The notes: a model not told the origin generated them from the letters alone. Positions 52,301 through 61,131 are shown, numbered from the stretch's first letter. The stretch: DNA of 64,000 nt from GCA-020345945 sp964596985 (GCA_964596985.1 CAZQWG010000003.1:124001-188000); one strand, 5' to 3'. Made by a program: numbers and translations.

Positions 52301-53087
52301 AGGTTTGTAGGGCTTGAGCACCCGTCGCATTCAAGTGGACTATTGATGAGAGCGCTCTCACCATCAAGGTCGGATTCTCACTTTGGAATACATTTCTTCC
52401 GATTGATACTCCTGCAGCACCGGACTTTATTGAATCGGAAATCATCTCGAGGAAATCTTCCATAGTCTTGACCTTGGGGCCGCCAGCAATGATTATGGGA
52501 ACAGAACAGCTCTTTACAATCCTCTCAAAGCTGTTAGGACTTCCAGTGTAGATCGTCTTTACAATGTCTGCACCCAATTCGACACCTAATCTTGCTGCAT
52601 GTGCCACAAGGTCGGGGTCATGCCGGCTCGTGATCTTAGGGCCTCGCGGATACATCATTGCCAGAAGTGGAACACCGAAATCATCACAGATACCTGTAAC
52701 CATTCCTAGATCAGATAGCATCTCAGACTCCGTTTCTGCACCCACATTTATGTGAACAGAAACAGCGTCCGCACCTATTCTAAGAGCCTCCTCAACAGAG
52801 CACACCAAGACCTTCCTGTTCGGGTCCGGCCCGATGTCTGTACCGGCGCTCAAGTGAACTATGAGGCTAGTCGTACCCGTGTCCACCCCTGATGCGATGC
52901 CCTTGTGAAGAACCAGAGCATCAACCCCACCATCGATGATCTTGTTTACGGTCTCTTGCATGTCCACAAGCCCCTCAACTGGGCCCATCGTTACTCCGTG
53001 ATCCATCGGGACAATTACCGTCTTTCCGTCTTCTCGAAAGATACGCTTCATCCTCTTTATTTTTCCAGAGTTTATCACCAGCCTCAC
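52290..53087 (-). CDS. FbaB-type class I aldolase / ADH-synthase-like (AroA') protein
   Basis: 265 aa, GTG start. VIVPMDHGVTMGPVEGLVDM (substrate loop), Schiff-base lysine in GADIVKTIYTGSP, phosphate site IIAGGPKVKTMEDFLEMISD. It matches both archaeal fructose-bisphosphate aldolase and 2-amino-3,7-dideoxy-D-threo-hept-6-ulosonate synthase, which starts the archaeal shikimate route. DHG and KTxYTGSP are shared by both, so I do not choose. About 30% like its neighbour at 51,167 by eye. Confidence 0.8.
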   Translation of the reverse strand: MRLVINSGKIKRMKRIFREDGKTVIVPMDHGVTMGPVEGLVDMQETVNKIIDGGVDALVLHKGIASGVDTGTTSLIVHLSAGTDIGPDPNRKVLVCSVEEALRIGADAVSVHINVGAETESEMLSDLGMVTGICDDFGVPLLAMMYPRGPKITSRHDPDLVAHAARLGVELGADIVKTIYTGSPNSFERIVKSCSVPIIIAGGPKVKTMEDFLEMISDSIKSGAAGVSIGRNVFQSENPTLMVRALSSIVHLNATGAQALQTLGA

Positions 53088-53303
53088 CTATCTCAACATT
53101 TCATGATCCTACAGTTCTAAGTTTATTTATTTATTGACTAAACATCTTTATAGAGCCATTCAGGAAGTTGTTGTGTCCTCGACAGCATCCTTTTGGTTTA
53201 CCAAATTTTGTAAAACTCTTCTCCGCGACACTTTGAGCTTTTTCCCATTATCCTCTCTTCTCATTCAAATTTGTCGGCATAATTCTTCTCCCCACTGACC
53301 TAA

Positions 53304-53446
53304 ACCGAAGATTTGAAGGCGAGGGCGCATGAACTACTACCAAAGAATATCGAAAGTATAGCGGAAGACGATATATTTTCAGCTCAAGGTCAGCGTTATG
53401 CCGGGGTTCAAATCTAGGTGTGAAGCTACTCAGCCCCACCGCCAAG
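53304..53446 (+). repeat. dispersed repeat, copy 3
   Basis: GAAGGCGAGGGCGCA...TAGCGGAAGACGATA...GGTCAGCGTTATG...GGGGTTCAAATC...GTGTGAAGCTACTCAGCCCC, in the same orientation and order as copies 1 and 2. The hairpin GGTTCA/TGAAGC has one mismatch here. Confidence 0.75.
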
Positions 53447-53669
53447 TAGATGAATGTTGGGGATTCGATTTGGAATTCCTTGTTTGTGCTGGTGCGACTA
53501 GTATGAGCGTCAACCCTGATACAGTGGTATACACTCGTAAGATGGTTGCCCAGATTAAGCACAAGGTGATGCCGGAGAAAACTCCAAGGCATTGATGGTA
53601 TTGTTACTTTCTCTCCTATGAGTAATCTTGAAATTGCATATAATCTAGATCACTTCTGGTGATTCTGCT

Positions 53670-53924
53670 ATGTCTCCCGTCAAACGTACTAAGAATGGCA
53701 GGTTAAGAGGAACTTATCGGGCAATGAAACGTGAAGAGAAGAAGGTTCTCTACGGTCCCTATTCTTGTCCGAGATGTATACAGAGCACTTTATCAATACG
53801 AATTCAAAAAACGGAGAAGAATGTTTCTGCTACTTGTCCATGTGGATTCACTTACGAGTTTGAATATTTGTCAGCATTAGATCCCGTTGACTACTATAAC
53901 CGGTTAGTGGATCAACTTAGTTGA
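53670..53924 (+). CDS. Elf1-type zinc-ribbon protein
   Basis: 84 aa. Basic N-terminus (SPVKRTKNGRLRGTYRAMKR), then zinc ribbon YSCPRC...ATCPCGFTYEFEY and the closing DPVDYYNRLVDQLS. The pattern matches archaeal and eukaryal Elf1-like transcription elongation factors: a basic arm, four Cys, and the closing D-YN-LVD. Probable RNA polymerase-associated protein. It is divergent from nothing obvious and lies beside the defence genes. Confidence 0.75.
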   Translation: MSPVKRTKNGRLRGTYRAMKREEKKVLYGPYSCPRCIQSTLSIRIQKTEKNVSATCPCGFTYEFEYLSALDPVDYYNRLVDQLS

Positions 53925-53953
53925 CTTTCAATGGGATGATGATTGCCTTACGG

Positions 53954-55495
53954 CTAGACTATCTTGTCTATGTTGATCATGTATGTGCCTTCGGATTCAA
54001 GGACATACTCAAGCTGCAAGAGATTATGAACAGCTGTTGAGATCGATTCGTTGTCGACATAACTAGCTAGCCTCTCTTTCAAGTCTGACGTTGTATGTCT
54101 TCTCTGTTGAAGGAAGAACATTATGAGAGCCATAGTGACGTGTCGTGCTTCAACATACTTGTCTTTCATAGTGTTTGACAGTCTGCTTGCCATTCTTGCT
54201 ATGGTGATGAGGTTTGTTTTTGATCCGATTCTCATAGTGATCTCTATTCTGCTGAGGGCTGTTCTTGCATCTTTTCGACTCCTGGCTCCAAAAAGCTCAA
54301 AGAGCATTCTTGCCTCTTTCAAATTCCTACTTTCGTCAGCCATTTCTTGTAGTACGGGGTTTGCCTGAGCAAAAACTTCATCATATCCTCTCTTAGCCTG
54401 CTCGATGAGATTCTTGTCTTCTGAGAAGAATAGGGTTTCAGTGTTAGCTCTCCAATGTTCTTTTCTTTTATAGAATCCAAGGTTCATCTTTGTTAGATTC
54501 GGGGAGCCGATCATCAACCATTGGTCGGAGACCCACATCTTAGCGTGGATGTCGTTGAGTACGTGAAATTCTACGCCTGCAGCTAAGAGTTCAGCTGCCA
54601 TTAATCTTGCTTTTGTCGGATTCTGTCTCACTCCCCTTGGAGGACCTGCAAGAATCTTTATCTGACATTTCGTTGTGACCGCTTTTTTTCTGAGTTCGTC
54701 AACAAGCTGATCATCGAAGAAACGTTCACTGGCTATCAAGACATATTCTTCTGCCTCTGCAACAAGCTGTTCAAGGTAGTGTCGAGCTTGTCCATCGAAG
54801 GGGGCAATGAATAGTCCCTTTTTTAATGGAGTTCTGGGTGATAGATTTGGCAGATATTCTTTAACGAGTTTCCGTCCCGATCTGAGTCCTTGATTAACTA
54901 TTTCTCTACTTGCTTGATCAAGCTCGTCAAAGATTATGCCTCCTACTTCGGGATTAGTAGAAGCAGGTTTAACGAATATCCTTTTCATCTGGTCGAACTT
55001 GCTACTGAAATTGTCTATCGCCTCTTGATCTTTTAATCTGAGGAATGCCTCCAATTGAACTTCTTCTGTTAGGTTGGCTGAGCATGCTAGTGCACATTGT
55101 TCTGTCACGATGAATTTACCGTGTAGAGAGTACCATTTTGCTCCTCCCCCTTCTGCTAAAGAGCCGCTTAGCGAGGTATCTGTCAGCGATGGGTCGCCTA
55201 CTTCCCAATCGCATAAGAACAGATCTGTTCCTTTTTCCCTCATTTTTTCGTACAGCTTCGAAATTCTCTCTCTTTCATCTTCTTTCTTGTAGCTGTCTGG
55301 GGGTAGCGTTATGACTTCGACTTTAACGCCTTTTTCAGCTAGATCTGAGAGAATCTGGGCTATCTGAGGTGAAGTGAGCTGGAATGAGAGTACCTTCACG
55401 AACTCTTTGGACTCGTTGAGTGTGTCCAAGAGGACTTTATTGTCTCGGGAGAACTCAAGGACTGCGTTCATGCTGAGTCTAGATTGTTCTCTCAC
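53954..55495 (-). CDS. phospholipase D-superfamily protein, candidate nuclease
   Basis: 513 aa. Two PLD half-sites: SLHGKFIVTEQCALACSANL (H125, K127; the Asp position is Glu) and DIHAKMWVSDQWLMIGSPNL (H317, K319, D324). The PLD fold spans about 10-395. The last 110 residues are helical and end in a winged-helix-like segment (ISTAVHNLLQLEYVLESEGT). Some restriction enzymes (BfiI type) use a PLD site. It is divergent from the DNA methylase at 55,686, which makes a restriction-modification role plausible but unproven. Confidence 0.75.
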   Translation of the reverse strand: MREQSRLSMNAVLEFSRDNKVLLDTLNESKEFVKVLSFQLTSPQIAQILSDLAEKGVKVEVITLPPDSYKKEDERERISKLYEKMREKGTDLFLCDWEVGDPSLTDTSLSGSLAEGGGAKWYSLHGKFIVTEQCALACSANLTEEVQLEAFLRLKDQEAIDNFSSKFDQMKRIFVKPASTNPEVGGIIFDELDQASREIVNQGLRSGRKLVKEYLPNLSPRTPLKKGLFIAPFDGQARHYLEQLVAEAEEYVLIASERFFDDQLVDELRKKAVTTKCQIKILAGPPRGVRQNPTKARLMAAELLAAGVEFHVLNDIHAKMWVSDQWLMIGSPNLTKMNLGFYKRKEHWRANTETLFFSEDKNLIEQAKRGYDEVFAQANPVLQEMADESRNLKEARMLFELFGARSRKDARTALSRIEITMRIGSKTNLITIARMASRLSNTMKDKYVEARHVTMALIMFFLQQRRHTTSDLKERLASYVDNESISTAVHNLLQLEYVLESEGTYMINIDKIV

Positions 55496-55685
55496 GAGAG
55501 ATAATGCTTTCCTTTAAAATTGTGCTGACAGAACTGGTGAGTTTCCGAGAATGGTCGATCTTTTTGTGTCTGCTCGAGCAGTATACAAATATGTGTTTGT
55601 CAATTACATGTAGATCGTGGCTCATGAAGCAGTCTGAGGAAACGAACGAGTTGTTCAGGATTTAAGGAAAGAAGGCGGAGAAGAA

Positions 55686-56549
55686 ATGAAAGATCCTTTT
55701 TGGAAGGTGTTTGAGGGGAACTGTCTCGAATACCTGAGTGGAGACTTCATTGAGGAAGATATCCACCTCACTTTTCTCGATCCGCCCTACAGGCAGGGAA
55801 AGGAGTACCGTTTCTTCGATGACAAGCAACCTGCCGCGAAGTATTGGGGTTGGCTAAAGGAGATTCTTCACAGAATCTATGACTTGACGGTGGACGGTGG
55901 CGCTGTCTATTTCATGCAGAGGGAGAAGAATTCTGAAGAAGTATTGAAGGTGCTCAGAGAGACGGCTTGGACGTTTCAAAATCTTATTATTTGGAAGAAA
56001 AAGACTTCAGCTGTCCCTGGTAGTTTCAGGTTTGGAAAACAGTATCAGATTATTGCTTTCGCTACAAAGGGCAACAAACCGAGAGTTTTCAACAGATTGC
56101 GTGTCGACCTACCTCTTCTCCCAGAACACAAGTACCAGAGAAAGAATGGAGTCTACCTCACCGACGTGTGGGATGATATACGGGAGCTGACCTCTGGATA
56201 CTTCGCAGGAGATGAAGCAATCCGGGATAAAGAGGGGAATAGGGCTCATACGCAGCAGTCCCCCGTAACATTGCTTCTCAGAATCATATTATCCTCTACA
56301 ATGCCGGGGGATACCGTGTTGGACCCGCTGGCTGGAACTGGAACCGCTCTAGTAGCTGCTAAACAGTCAGGTAGGAACTCGATTGGGCTGGAGATCGATC
56401 CTGAATACGTCAAGATCATCAAGAAACGATTGAAAGCACTAAGTCCTTCTGACAATATTTCTCGAGAGTATGAGTACTATAGGTATACACCGAATCTGAA
56501 GGATATCTGGCAGAAGCCGAACGTGGTGGAACAGAAAAAATTGACCTAA
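55686..56549 (+). CDS. site-specific DNA methyltransferase, DPPY type
   Basis: 287 aa. The order is motif IV DPPY (D32-Y35) first, then the target region, then SAM-binding motif I DPLAGTGTALVAAKQSGRNS IGLEID near 213-237. This order is the beta class; DPPY favours N6-adenine (N4-cytosine is also possible). The family length is normal. Shine-Dalgarno GGCGGAGAAG upstream. Its likely partner is the PLD protein (divergent) or the PD-(D/E)XK protein at 57,297. Target site unknown. Confidence 0.9.
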   Translation: MKDPFWKVFEGNCLEYLSGDFIEEDIHLTFLDPPYRQGKEYRFFDDKQPAAKYWGWLKEILHRIYDLTVDGGAVYFMQREKNSEEVLKVLRETAWTFQNLIIWKKKTSAVPGSFRFGKQYQIIAFATKGNKPRVFNRLRVDLPLLPEHKYQRKNGVYLTDVWDDIRELTSGYFAGDEAIRDKEGNRAHTQQSPVTLLLRIILSSTMPGDTVLDPLAGTGTALVAAKQSGRNSIGLEIDPEYVKIIKKRLKALSPSDNISREYEYYRYTPNLKDIWQKPNVVEQKKLT

Positions 56550-56711
56550 TGCGAATTAGGTCAACGGAAATCCTACTAAAAGACATGACTTTAGGAGTCT
56601 GAGGTTGTTATCAGTAATTTCACAAAGAGATTCCCTCAGAGCCTGACGAGGTATCTCGGCAAGACTGTATCTTTTATGATTGCCCTGCAGATAGAAGTAA
56701 GATGATGCTCT

Positions 56712-57293
56712 TTGTCGAATAGTGCTGGTCTCGTTGAACTTGTTTCAACGTCTTTGGCGAAAGAGGATATCCCTCATGTATGTCATGCTGTTTTAAAGAC
56801 GCCCGATGACGATTCTGTACTTGTTGGTATTGCTATCTCCTCTGAAGAGAGACCCTATGTGGCTATCATGTGTGTCGATGTGGATAGTTACGAGGAGCTG
56901 TTCCTAGAAGAATATGGAGGAGAATACGATGCAGTGTTGCCCGACCTAGATCCTCTCACTAGCTTTGTGGCAAGAATTGTCTGTGGCTTGTGTTCCCGCC
57001 TTAAGATGAATCGTGAGAAACCTCTACTCTGCTTGGTGGTTATTGACAGTAGTAAGCAGAGATTGAGGAGAGCGCCATTGCGAAGTTATATGGGTAAATG
57101 GTTTGACGGAGTCTTTCTAAAACAGGATCTCAATGAGATCCCCCCTCTGGTTAGAAGAGTCTTGGGAGATTCCTCTTTTGGAGTGATTACTGAACGGTTA
57201 TGGACGGATGAGCATGGAGTCAAGAGAATTTCTTTCAAAAAGACTCCTATTGGATTGTTTCGATACAACAAAGGAAAAGAGAAGAGGGAGTAG
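56712..57293 (+). CDS. unknown protein in methylase operon
   Basis: 193 aa from TTG 56712. The sequence alternates strands and helices (AGLVELVSTSLAKEDIPHVC, SVLVGIAISSEERPYVAIMC, PLLCLVVIDSSKQRLRRAPL). The tail is basic (RISFKKTPIGLFRYNKGKEK). No motif recognised; alpha/beta nuclease-like cannot be excluded. It follows the methylase on the same strand and converges on the PD-(D/E)XK gene with a 3-bp gap. Confidence 0.55.
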   Translation: MSNSAGLVELVSTSLAKEDIPHVCHAVLKTPDDDSVLVGIAISSEERPYVAIMCVDVDSYEELFLEEYGGEYDAVLPDLDPLTSFVARIVCGLCSRLKMNREKPLLCLVVIDSSKQRLRRAPLRSYMGKWFDGVFLKQDLNEIPPLVRRVLGDSSFGVITERLWTDEHGVKRISFKKTPIGLFRYNKGKEKRE

Positions 57294-57296
57294 CGG

Positions 57297-58847
57297 TTAT
57301 GTCATGAGTTCTGAGCGTGGTATTAGCTTTGTTTGAGTGATTTTAACTCTGAATTGTGGATTAGTCAGGACTTGTTTTAGGTATGGGCTTAACTGTCTCA
57401 GTTCATCTCTGGTGAACACGGCGTCAAGTGGATTTAGGATTCTTTTGATTTGTCTCAGTACTCTCTGGTTGTTGGTGAACGAGTCTACGACTGCAATCAC
57501 GATGATTGCTGGGTCTAGGCTTTTGAATTCGGCGTTTCTGCTTCGCAGTTCGCCTATTGTGCTTTCGACGTGGAATCTCGTTCTGGTTTTCTTGCATTCG
57601 ATTACTGCTTCTAGTCGTCCTTGTCGTCTGATTGTCAGATCTGGTATCTTCGTGTCGCCGTTGATCGTTAGTCTGTCTTGTTGGACTATTGTTATGTCTG
57701 AGAATTCCTTTTTGAGTGGCTCTAGGTGTTCGAGGGTTGCTATCTCGAGTTCGCTGATTCTTATCTTTGCTATCTTTCGTAGGTGCGTTGGGTTTCCCAT
57801 GTCTCCGCAACTGTGGTTTCTGTGTTTCCTGAAGTTTTGCAGTGTCTTCTCCCAGTCTACAGTCCTCGTCTTGAGGTGTTCGTGTAGTTTCTGGGCTATT
57901 TGTCGTCGTATGGTTCTGCGGAGCATCTTTCTGTCGGTGTACCATCTACGCCCATGTAGTATTAGGGATATCTCGTCCTCATCGTGTACACCCAGGATCT
58001 CAGCGTACTGTTCACGACTGACATCGAGCATAATCTGGATGAGGTAGAGGTACAGTGGGCTTATGATGAGTACCCAGTCCGGGAAACATTGTAGTTCGTT
58101 CGTGTAGCATTGGAATTCTTCGTATAGTCGTCGTAGTTTCTGCTCGTTGATGGTGAAGCATAGTTTCTTCGGTGGTATCGGTTTGTAGGCGCCCTGGTAG
58201 ATCTTCCATGTGGTCTTGAAGATCCTCTTGATGATCTCTGATTTACTGTGCAGCCCGCACTCCTCGAAGTGGTACTCGACCGCGTTCAGAAAGGCGGTGG
58301 CCTCTCGTCTTCTCTTGGGGACGTAGACCACTGATGGTCTCCGTCTTCCGTGGAAGATTTCGTAGAGTTCGGGTATACTGACTGCCCAGCACATCCTCAG
58401 TGCAAGCAGTAGTTCTCTCGGTCTCTGTACTAGCGGTAGTGGATACTCTGTGAATCCTCTGGTTGTTGTGTTAATCCAATCGAATAGTGTTGTTCCTGAC
58501 GTTTCGTTGCTTGTCTCTGGTTGGTCGCTCCCACCCTGACGGTCCGCTCCCGAACCTCGCTTAAACGTCCTTGAGGGTGGGTATGGTTCGTCGTTGTGGT
58601 TCTTCTCTAACGGGTTCTCCTCTGTGTTGCTATCTCCTTCCCTCCGGTTCAGAGGCTGATATCGTTGAACAGCTTGGCTATGGCTTGGGGCTTCTATGAT
58701 CTGCACACCACTGAACCTTTTGGTTGTCTGTGATCCTCCGTCTCTCCAACTCGGTAATCGTGGTATAGTGGTCATTTCCTTCACCTCCATTCCCTCCGTG
58801 CTGTTTACGGGTGAGTGGTAGGTGGGGGTGAAGGATCCCGGTGTCAT
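57297..58847 (-). CDS. PD-(D/E)XK nuclease-like protein
   Basis: 516 aa. Residues 1-135 are low-complexity and polar (NTEENPLEKNHNDEPYPPSR), probably disordered; starts at M20 or M25 are possible. Residues about 140-345 are helical and basic (KMLRRTIRRQIAQKLHEHLK), likely DNA binding. Residues 385-450 carry the nuclease core: TKIPDLTIRRQGRLEAVIEC KKT, with D403 and E417-x-K419. This suits a restriction or repair endonuclease. Promoter region upstream is full of repeated half-sites and palindromes. Next to a DNA methylase; R-M partner possible. Confidence 0.7.
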   Translation of the reverse strand: MTPGSFTPTYHSPVNSTEGMEVKEMTTIPRLPSWRDGGSQTTKRFSGVQIIEAPSHSQAVQRYQPLNRREGDSNTEENPLEKNHNDEPYPPSRTFKRGSGADRQGGSDQPETSNETSGTTLFDWINTTTRGFTEYPLPLVQRPRELLLALRMCWAVSIPELYEIFHGRRRPSVVYVPKRRREATAFLNAVEYHFEECGLHSKSEIIKRIFKTTWKIYQGAYKPIPPKKLCFTINEQKLRRLYEEFQCYTNELQCFPDWVLIISPLYLYLIQIMLDVSREQYAEILGVHDEDEISLILHGRRWYTDRKMLRRTIRRQIAQKLHEHLKTRTVDWEKTLQNFRKHRNHSCGDMGNPTHLRKIAKIRISELEIATLEHLEPLKKEFSDITIVQQDRLTINGDTKIPDLTIRRQGRLEAVIECKKTRTRFHVESTIGELRSRNAEFKSLDPAIIVIAVVDSFTNNQRVLRQIKRILNPLDAVFTRDELRQLSPYLKQVLTNPQFRVKITQTKLIPRSELMT

Positions 58848-58919
58848 GGTGCTTCCTCGTGTGTCGCTGGTGGAAGATCATGATACTATAATGTAGGATG
58901 GAGTGGTTTCTGGGTTTCT

Positions 58920-58950
58920 CCAGACTTTTCCAGACTTCTTTATAAGTGAA
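58920..58950 (-). promoter_or_regulatory. promoter of the PD-(D/E)XK gene with repeated AGTCTGG half-sites
   Basis: On the minus strand CTTATAAAGAAGTCTGGAAA then AGTCTGG again. The TATA-like box (about 58,939-58,946) is followed by two AGTCTGG copies 10 bp apart, the same half-site that precedes the ATTCCCGGGAAT palindromes at 59,011, 60,193 and 63,194. Confidence 0.55.
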
Positions 58951-58960
58951 GTCGGGAGAA

Positions 58961-58988
58961 GCCGGGAATTTTCCCGGGAATTCCCGAG
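58961..58988. repeat. ATTCCCGGGAAT-type palindrome, site 1 (imperfect double)
   Basis: CCGGGAATTTTCCCGGGAAT then TCCCGAG: TTCCCGGGAA at 58,971-58,980 overlapped by GGGAATTCCC at 58,976-58,985. It lies about 120 bp upstream of the PD-(D/E)XK start codon. Confidence 0.7.
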
Positions 58989-59010
58989 ATAAACGGCATA
59001 CCATGGAATA

Positions 59011-59031
59011 AGTCTGGAATTCCCGGGAATC
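59011..59031 (+). repeat. AGTCTGG + ATTCCCGGGAAT site 2
   Basis: AGTCTGGAATTCCCGGGAAT followed by C. The perfect 12-bp palindrome is 59,019-59,030. Between the PD-(D/E)XK gene and the 58-aa gene. Confidence 0.85.
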
Positions 59032-59230
59032 CGCTTCTAGCCGTAGGCAGGTTGACTGTTTTGGCTCAGAGGGGTTTCTTGTGCTGAGGGCTAGGAGGGT
59101 GAATGTTGGATGGGGGAAAAAGGGTTTAGTATCGGTGGGTGTCGATACTATCGGTAAATACCGATACATAGATTTGGAGAACAAATGCTGTTTATATCTC
59201 CGAATGGCTACGATAATTGAGGGAAGTCAG

Positions 59231-59407
59231 ATGAGTGAAGCAAAGAGTACGCCTAGTGTCGAAACGTCATATAAGCAAGCCGACGTTCGAATTCTGACCG
59301 ATAAAGAATTCGATAGAATAACTCGAAAACTGGGGTCGATAATCAAAGGCAGGCTATCCTCTTGGACTCCTGAAGATGTATCCCATGAAAACCTGTTGTT
59401 CCAGTAG
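59231..59407 (+). CDS. 58-aa protein of unknown function
   Basis: ATG 59231 behind GAGGGAAG, with TATA-like TTTATA (59,188) about 40 bp upstream; a longer frame to 59,081 lacks both. Sequence MSEAKSTPSVETSYKQADVR..., KEFDRITRKLGSIIKGRLSS, W...ENLLFQ. Charged, helical; could be a small antitoxin or regulator. Confidence 0.5.
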   Translation: MSEAKSTPSVETSYKQADVRILTDKEFDRITRKLGSIIKGRLSSWTPEDVSHENLLFQ

Positions 59408-59537
59408 ATAGGGAGGGCTGCTCCCTGTGAGAATCCTGGATACGGTGGCTCTCGTCGCGTACATCGACCCAGAAAATCCTCTCCACGAAACGGGGTTCTG
59501 TTCAATTATCGGGTGTTGCCTCGGAGAGTAATCTGTA

Positions 59538-59549
59538 ATTCCCGGGAAT
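59538..59549. repeat. ATTCCCGGGAAT site 3
   Basis: Perfect palindrome, here preceded by CTGTA rather than AGTCTGGA, and about 85 bp upstream of the SAM methyltransferase start. Confidence 0.75.
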
Positions 59550-59632
59550 CTCTGCAAAGAGAATGTGAGAGGGCGGCTTTAAAGCTGAGTTGTTGAAGAG
59601 TTTCTATTTCAGAGAAAAGAGTAAGATCTAAT

Positions 59633-60160
59633 ATGTCTTGGTATGGATTGCATTCGTTTCTTAATGAGTATATTCTAAAGAATCATTGTAAGAGGATAAT
59701 GGAGATAGGGGTTTTTAATGGTGACAATGCTGAGACGATGATTGAGATGGCTACGCAGAACTCTCCGCCAGAAGAAGTGGAGTATTATGGCTTTGACTTC
59801 TTCAGCGGCGCTAATTTCCGGCGAGTGGAGCAAAAGCTGGAGAAGACGAGATGCAAGTTTAAACTATTCAAAGGTGACACGTTAGACACTATTCCTGAGG
59901 CTGTTAAGACCCTGCCTAAGATGGACTTGATCTTCATCGATGGAGGAAAATCTTATGCAGAGGCGAAGAGCGATTGGGAGAATTCAAAGACTCTTATGCA
60001 TGATGGAACAGCAGTTTTTGTCCACAATTACGAGTTTCCAGGAGTCCGAAAGATGGTTGATAACATCCCCAGAGATGAATACCGTGTTAGGATAATCAGT
60101 TCACCCTCTGACTCAGACACAGCACTAATAAAAAAATCCCAACAGCTTGAGAGAAGATGA
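59633..60160 (+). CDS. SAM-dependent methyltransferase (class I)
   Basis: 175 aa. SAM-binding motif I KRIMEIGVFNGDNAETMIEM near 20-40, acidic GFDFF near 52, and DLIFIDGGKSYAEAKSDWEN near 98-118, which resembles the O-methyltransferase/CmcI-like family. Small size. Substrate unknown. It stands alone between two palindrome sites. Confidence 0.75.
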   Translation: MSWYGLHSFLNEYILKNHCKRIMEIGVFNGDNAETMIEMATQNSPPEEVEYYGFDFFSGANFRRVEQKLEKTRCKFKLFKGDTLDTIPEAVKTLPKMDLIFIDGGKSYAEAKSDWENSKTLMHDGTAVFVHNYEFPGVRKMVDNIPRDEYRVRIISSPSDSDTALIKKSQQLERR

Positions 60161-60193
60161 GGTCGTAGGTTAACCTCGTTACGCTAAAGAGAA

Positions 60194-60214
60194 GTCTGGA
60201 ATTCCCGGGAATCC
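60194..60214 (+). repeat. AGTCTGG + ATTCCCGGGAAT site 4
   Basis: AGTCTGGAATTCCCGGGAAT followed by C; palindrome at 60,201-60,212. Between the convergent methyltransferase and VapC genes. Confidence 0.85.
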
Positions 60215-60311
60215 CGCTCAAAAACCTTGTTAGATGCATCCTTAGATGCATCCCAGTACGTGAAATCGCTGTCCTATTCATAGGGTAAAGAATAGCATCC
60301 ATAAGGCGATC

Positions 60312-60734
60312 CTAGAAGATCCGTTTCACCGGTGTCTTGTCGAAGTCCTTATCGTTAGATATGATCCTCTTTGCGCCTATCCCTAATGCACTCGACAAGT
60401 GTAAGGCGTCCTCATAGTCGAGGTCGAACTCCTCCATAAGTTCAGCCCCTTGAGCGAGGTCATCAGGACGCAGCGGGGCAATGAGCAAACCTCTCAAACT
60501 TCTCATAGGTTCGATGATCCCGTTTACTAGCTCTCTATCCTTCAAGCTTCTGTTGGTCAAGCCAGCCAGGATCATGGTGACCTCATAGAAGGCTAGGCTA
60601 GAAGTTGCATATTCTCCGCGAGGGCTATTCTCGATTCTCTTTATCCACTCGTATGCGGTTTGCCCGAAGGTTGGATGTCTGCCGAGCCAGTATACGAATA
60701 CGTTCACATCTACGTAGTTTTCGACGTCCACCAT
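60312..60734 (-). CDS. vapC: VapC-family PIN-domain toxin
   Basis: 140 aa from ATG 60734 (an upstream start would overlap the antitoxin further). PIN fold: YVDVNVFVYWLGRHP with the first Asp, SSLAFYEVTMILAGL with the Glu, LDYEDALHLSSALGIGAKRI and ISNDKDFDK with the last Asp cluster. VapC toxins are metal-dependent RNases that cut tRNA or rRNA. It overlaps the antitoxin gene by 25 bp, the typical VapBC layout. Confidence 0.9.
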   Translation of the reverse strand: MVDVENYVDVNVFVYWLGRHPTFGQTAYEWIKRIENSPRGEYATSSLAFYEVTMILAGLTNRSLKDRELVNGIIEPMRSLRGLLIAPLRPDDLAQGAELMEEFDLDYEDALHLSSALGIGAKRIISNDKDFDKTPVKRIF

Positions 60735-60964
60735 TCCCTCATAACCCCGACAACGAACTCGTCCAGGTCCTGTGGCCATCTCTTGACCTCAAAGGTTCCA
60801 AGATACTTGTCGGCGACCGACTCTAGAGGCTGGATAACTATGCTGCCTTTTCTCTCCGTCACCTTAACGTAGCCTCCCTCCTTCACCCCGGCTCTCTCTC
60901 TGAGCTCCTTGGGGATGAGCATCCTGCCTTTTTCATCAACTTTCACGACTTCCATATCTTCCAC
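60710..60964 (-). CDS. vapB: VapB-type AbrB/MazE-fold antitoxin
   Basis: 84 aa from GTG 60964 (ATG at 60955 is the alternative). The swapped-hairpin DNA-binding half is VVKVDEKGRMLIPKELRERA GVKEGG; the tail (VKRWPQDLDEFVVGVMREWW) should bind and block VapC. First gene of the pair; likely represses its own promoter together with VapC. Confidence 0.9.
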   Translation of the reverse strand: MEDMEVVKVDEKGRMLIPKELRERAGVKEGGYVKVTERKGSIVIQPLESVADKYLGTFEVKRWPQDLDEFVVGVMREWWTSKTT

Positions 60965-61131
60965 TCATCCCACAAAGAACAATGATTCCCACATTATTAA
61001 GTATTCCCACTCACAAACTGCCCGAATGGCACCCGGTCTTCTCGGCTCGTCGGCTTCCATCTATTATGAACGAGGTCGCCTTGAACGGGGTGTACGTGAC
61101 AAATGGTTTGGTTGCACGTGCATTTGCGTAT

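Noticed and set aside
53398..53595. 65-codon frame across repeat copy 3
   Set aside because: Half of it is the repeat, which is not coding in the other two copies.
57337..58047. 236-codon hydrophobic plus-strand frame
   Set aside because: Shadow of the PD-(D/E)XK gene; its hydrophobic look comes from the complement of Lys/Glu/Asp-rich codons.
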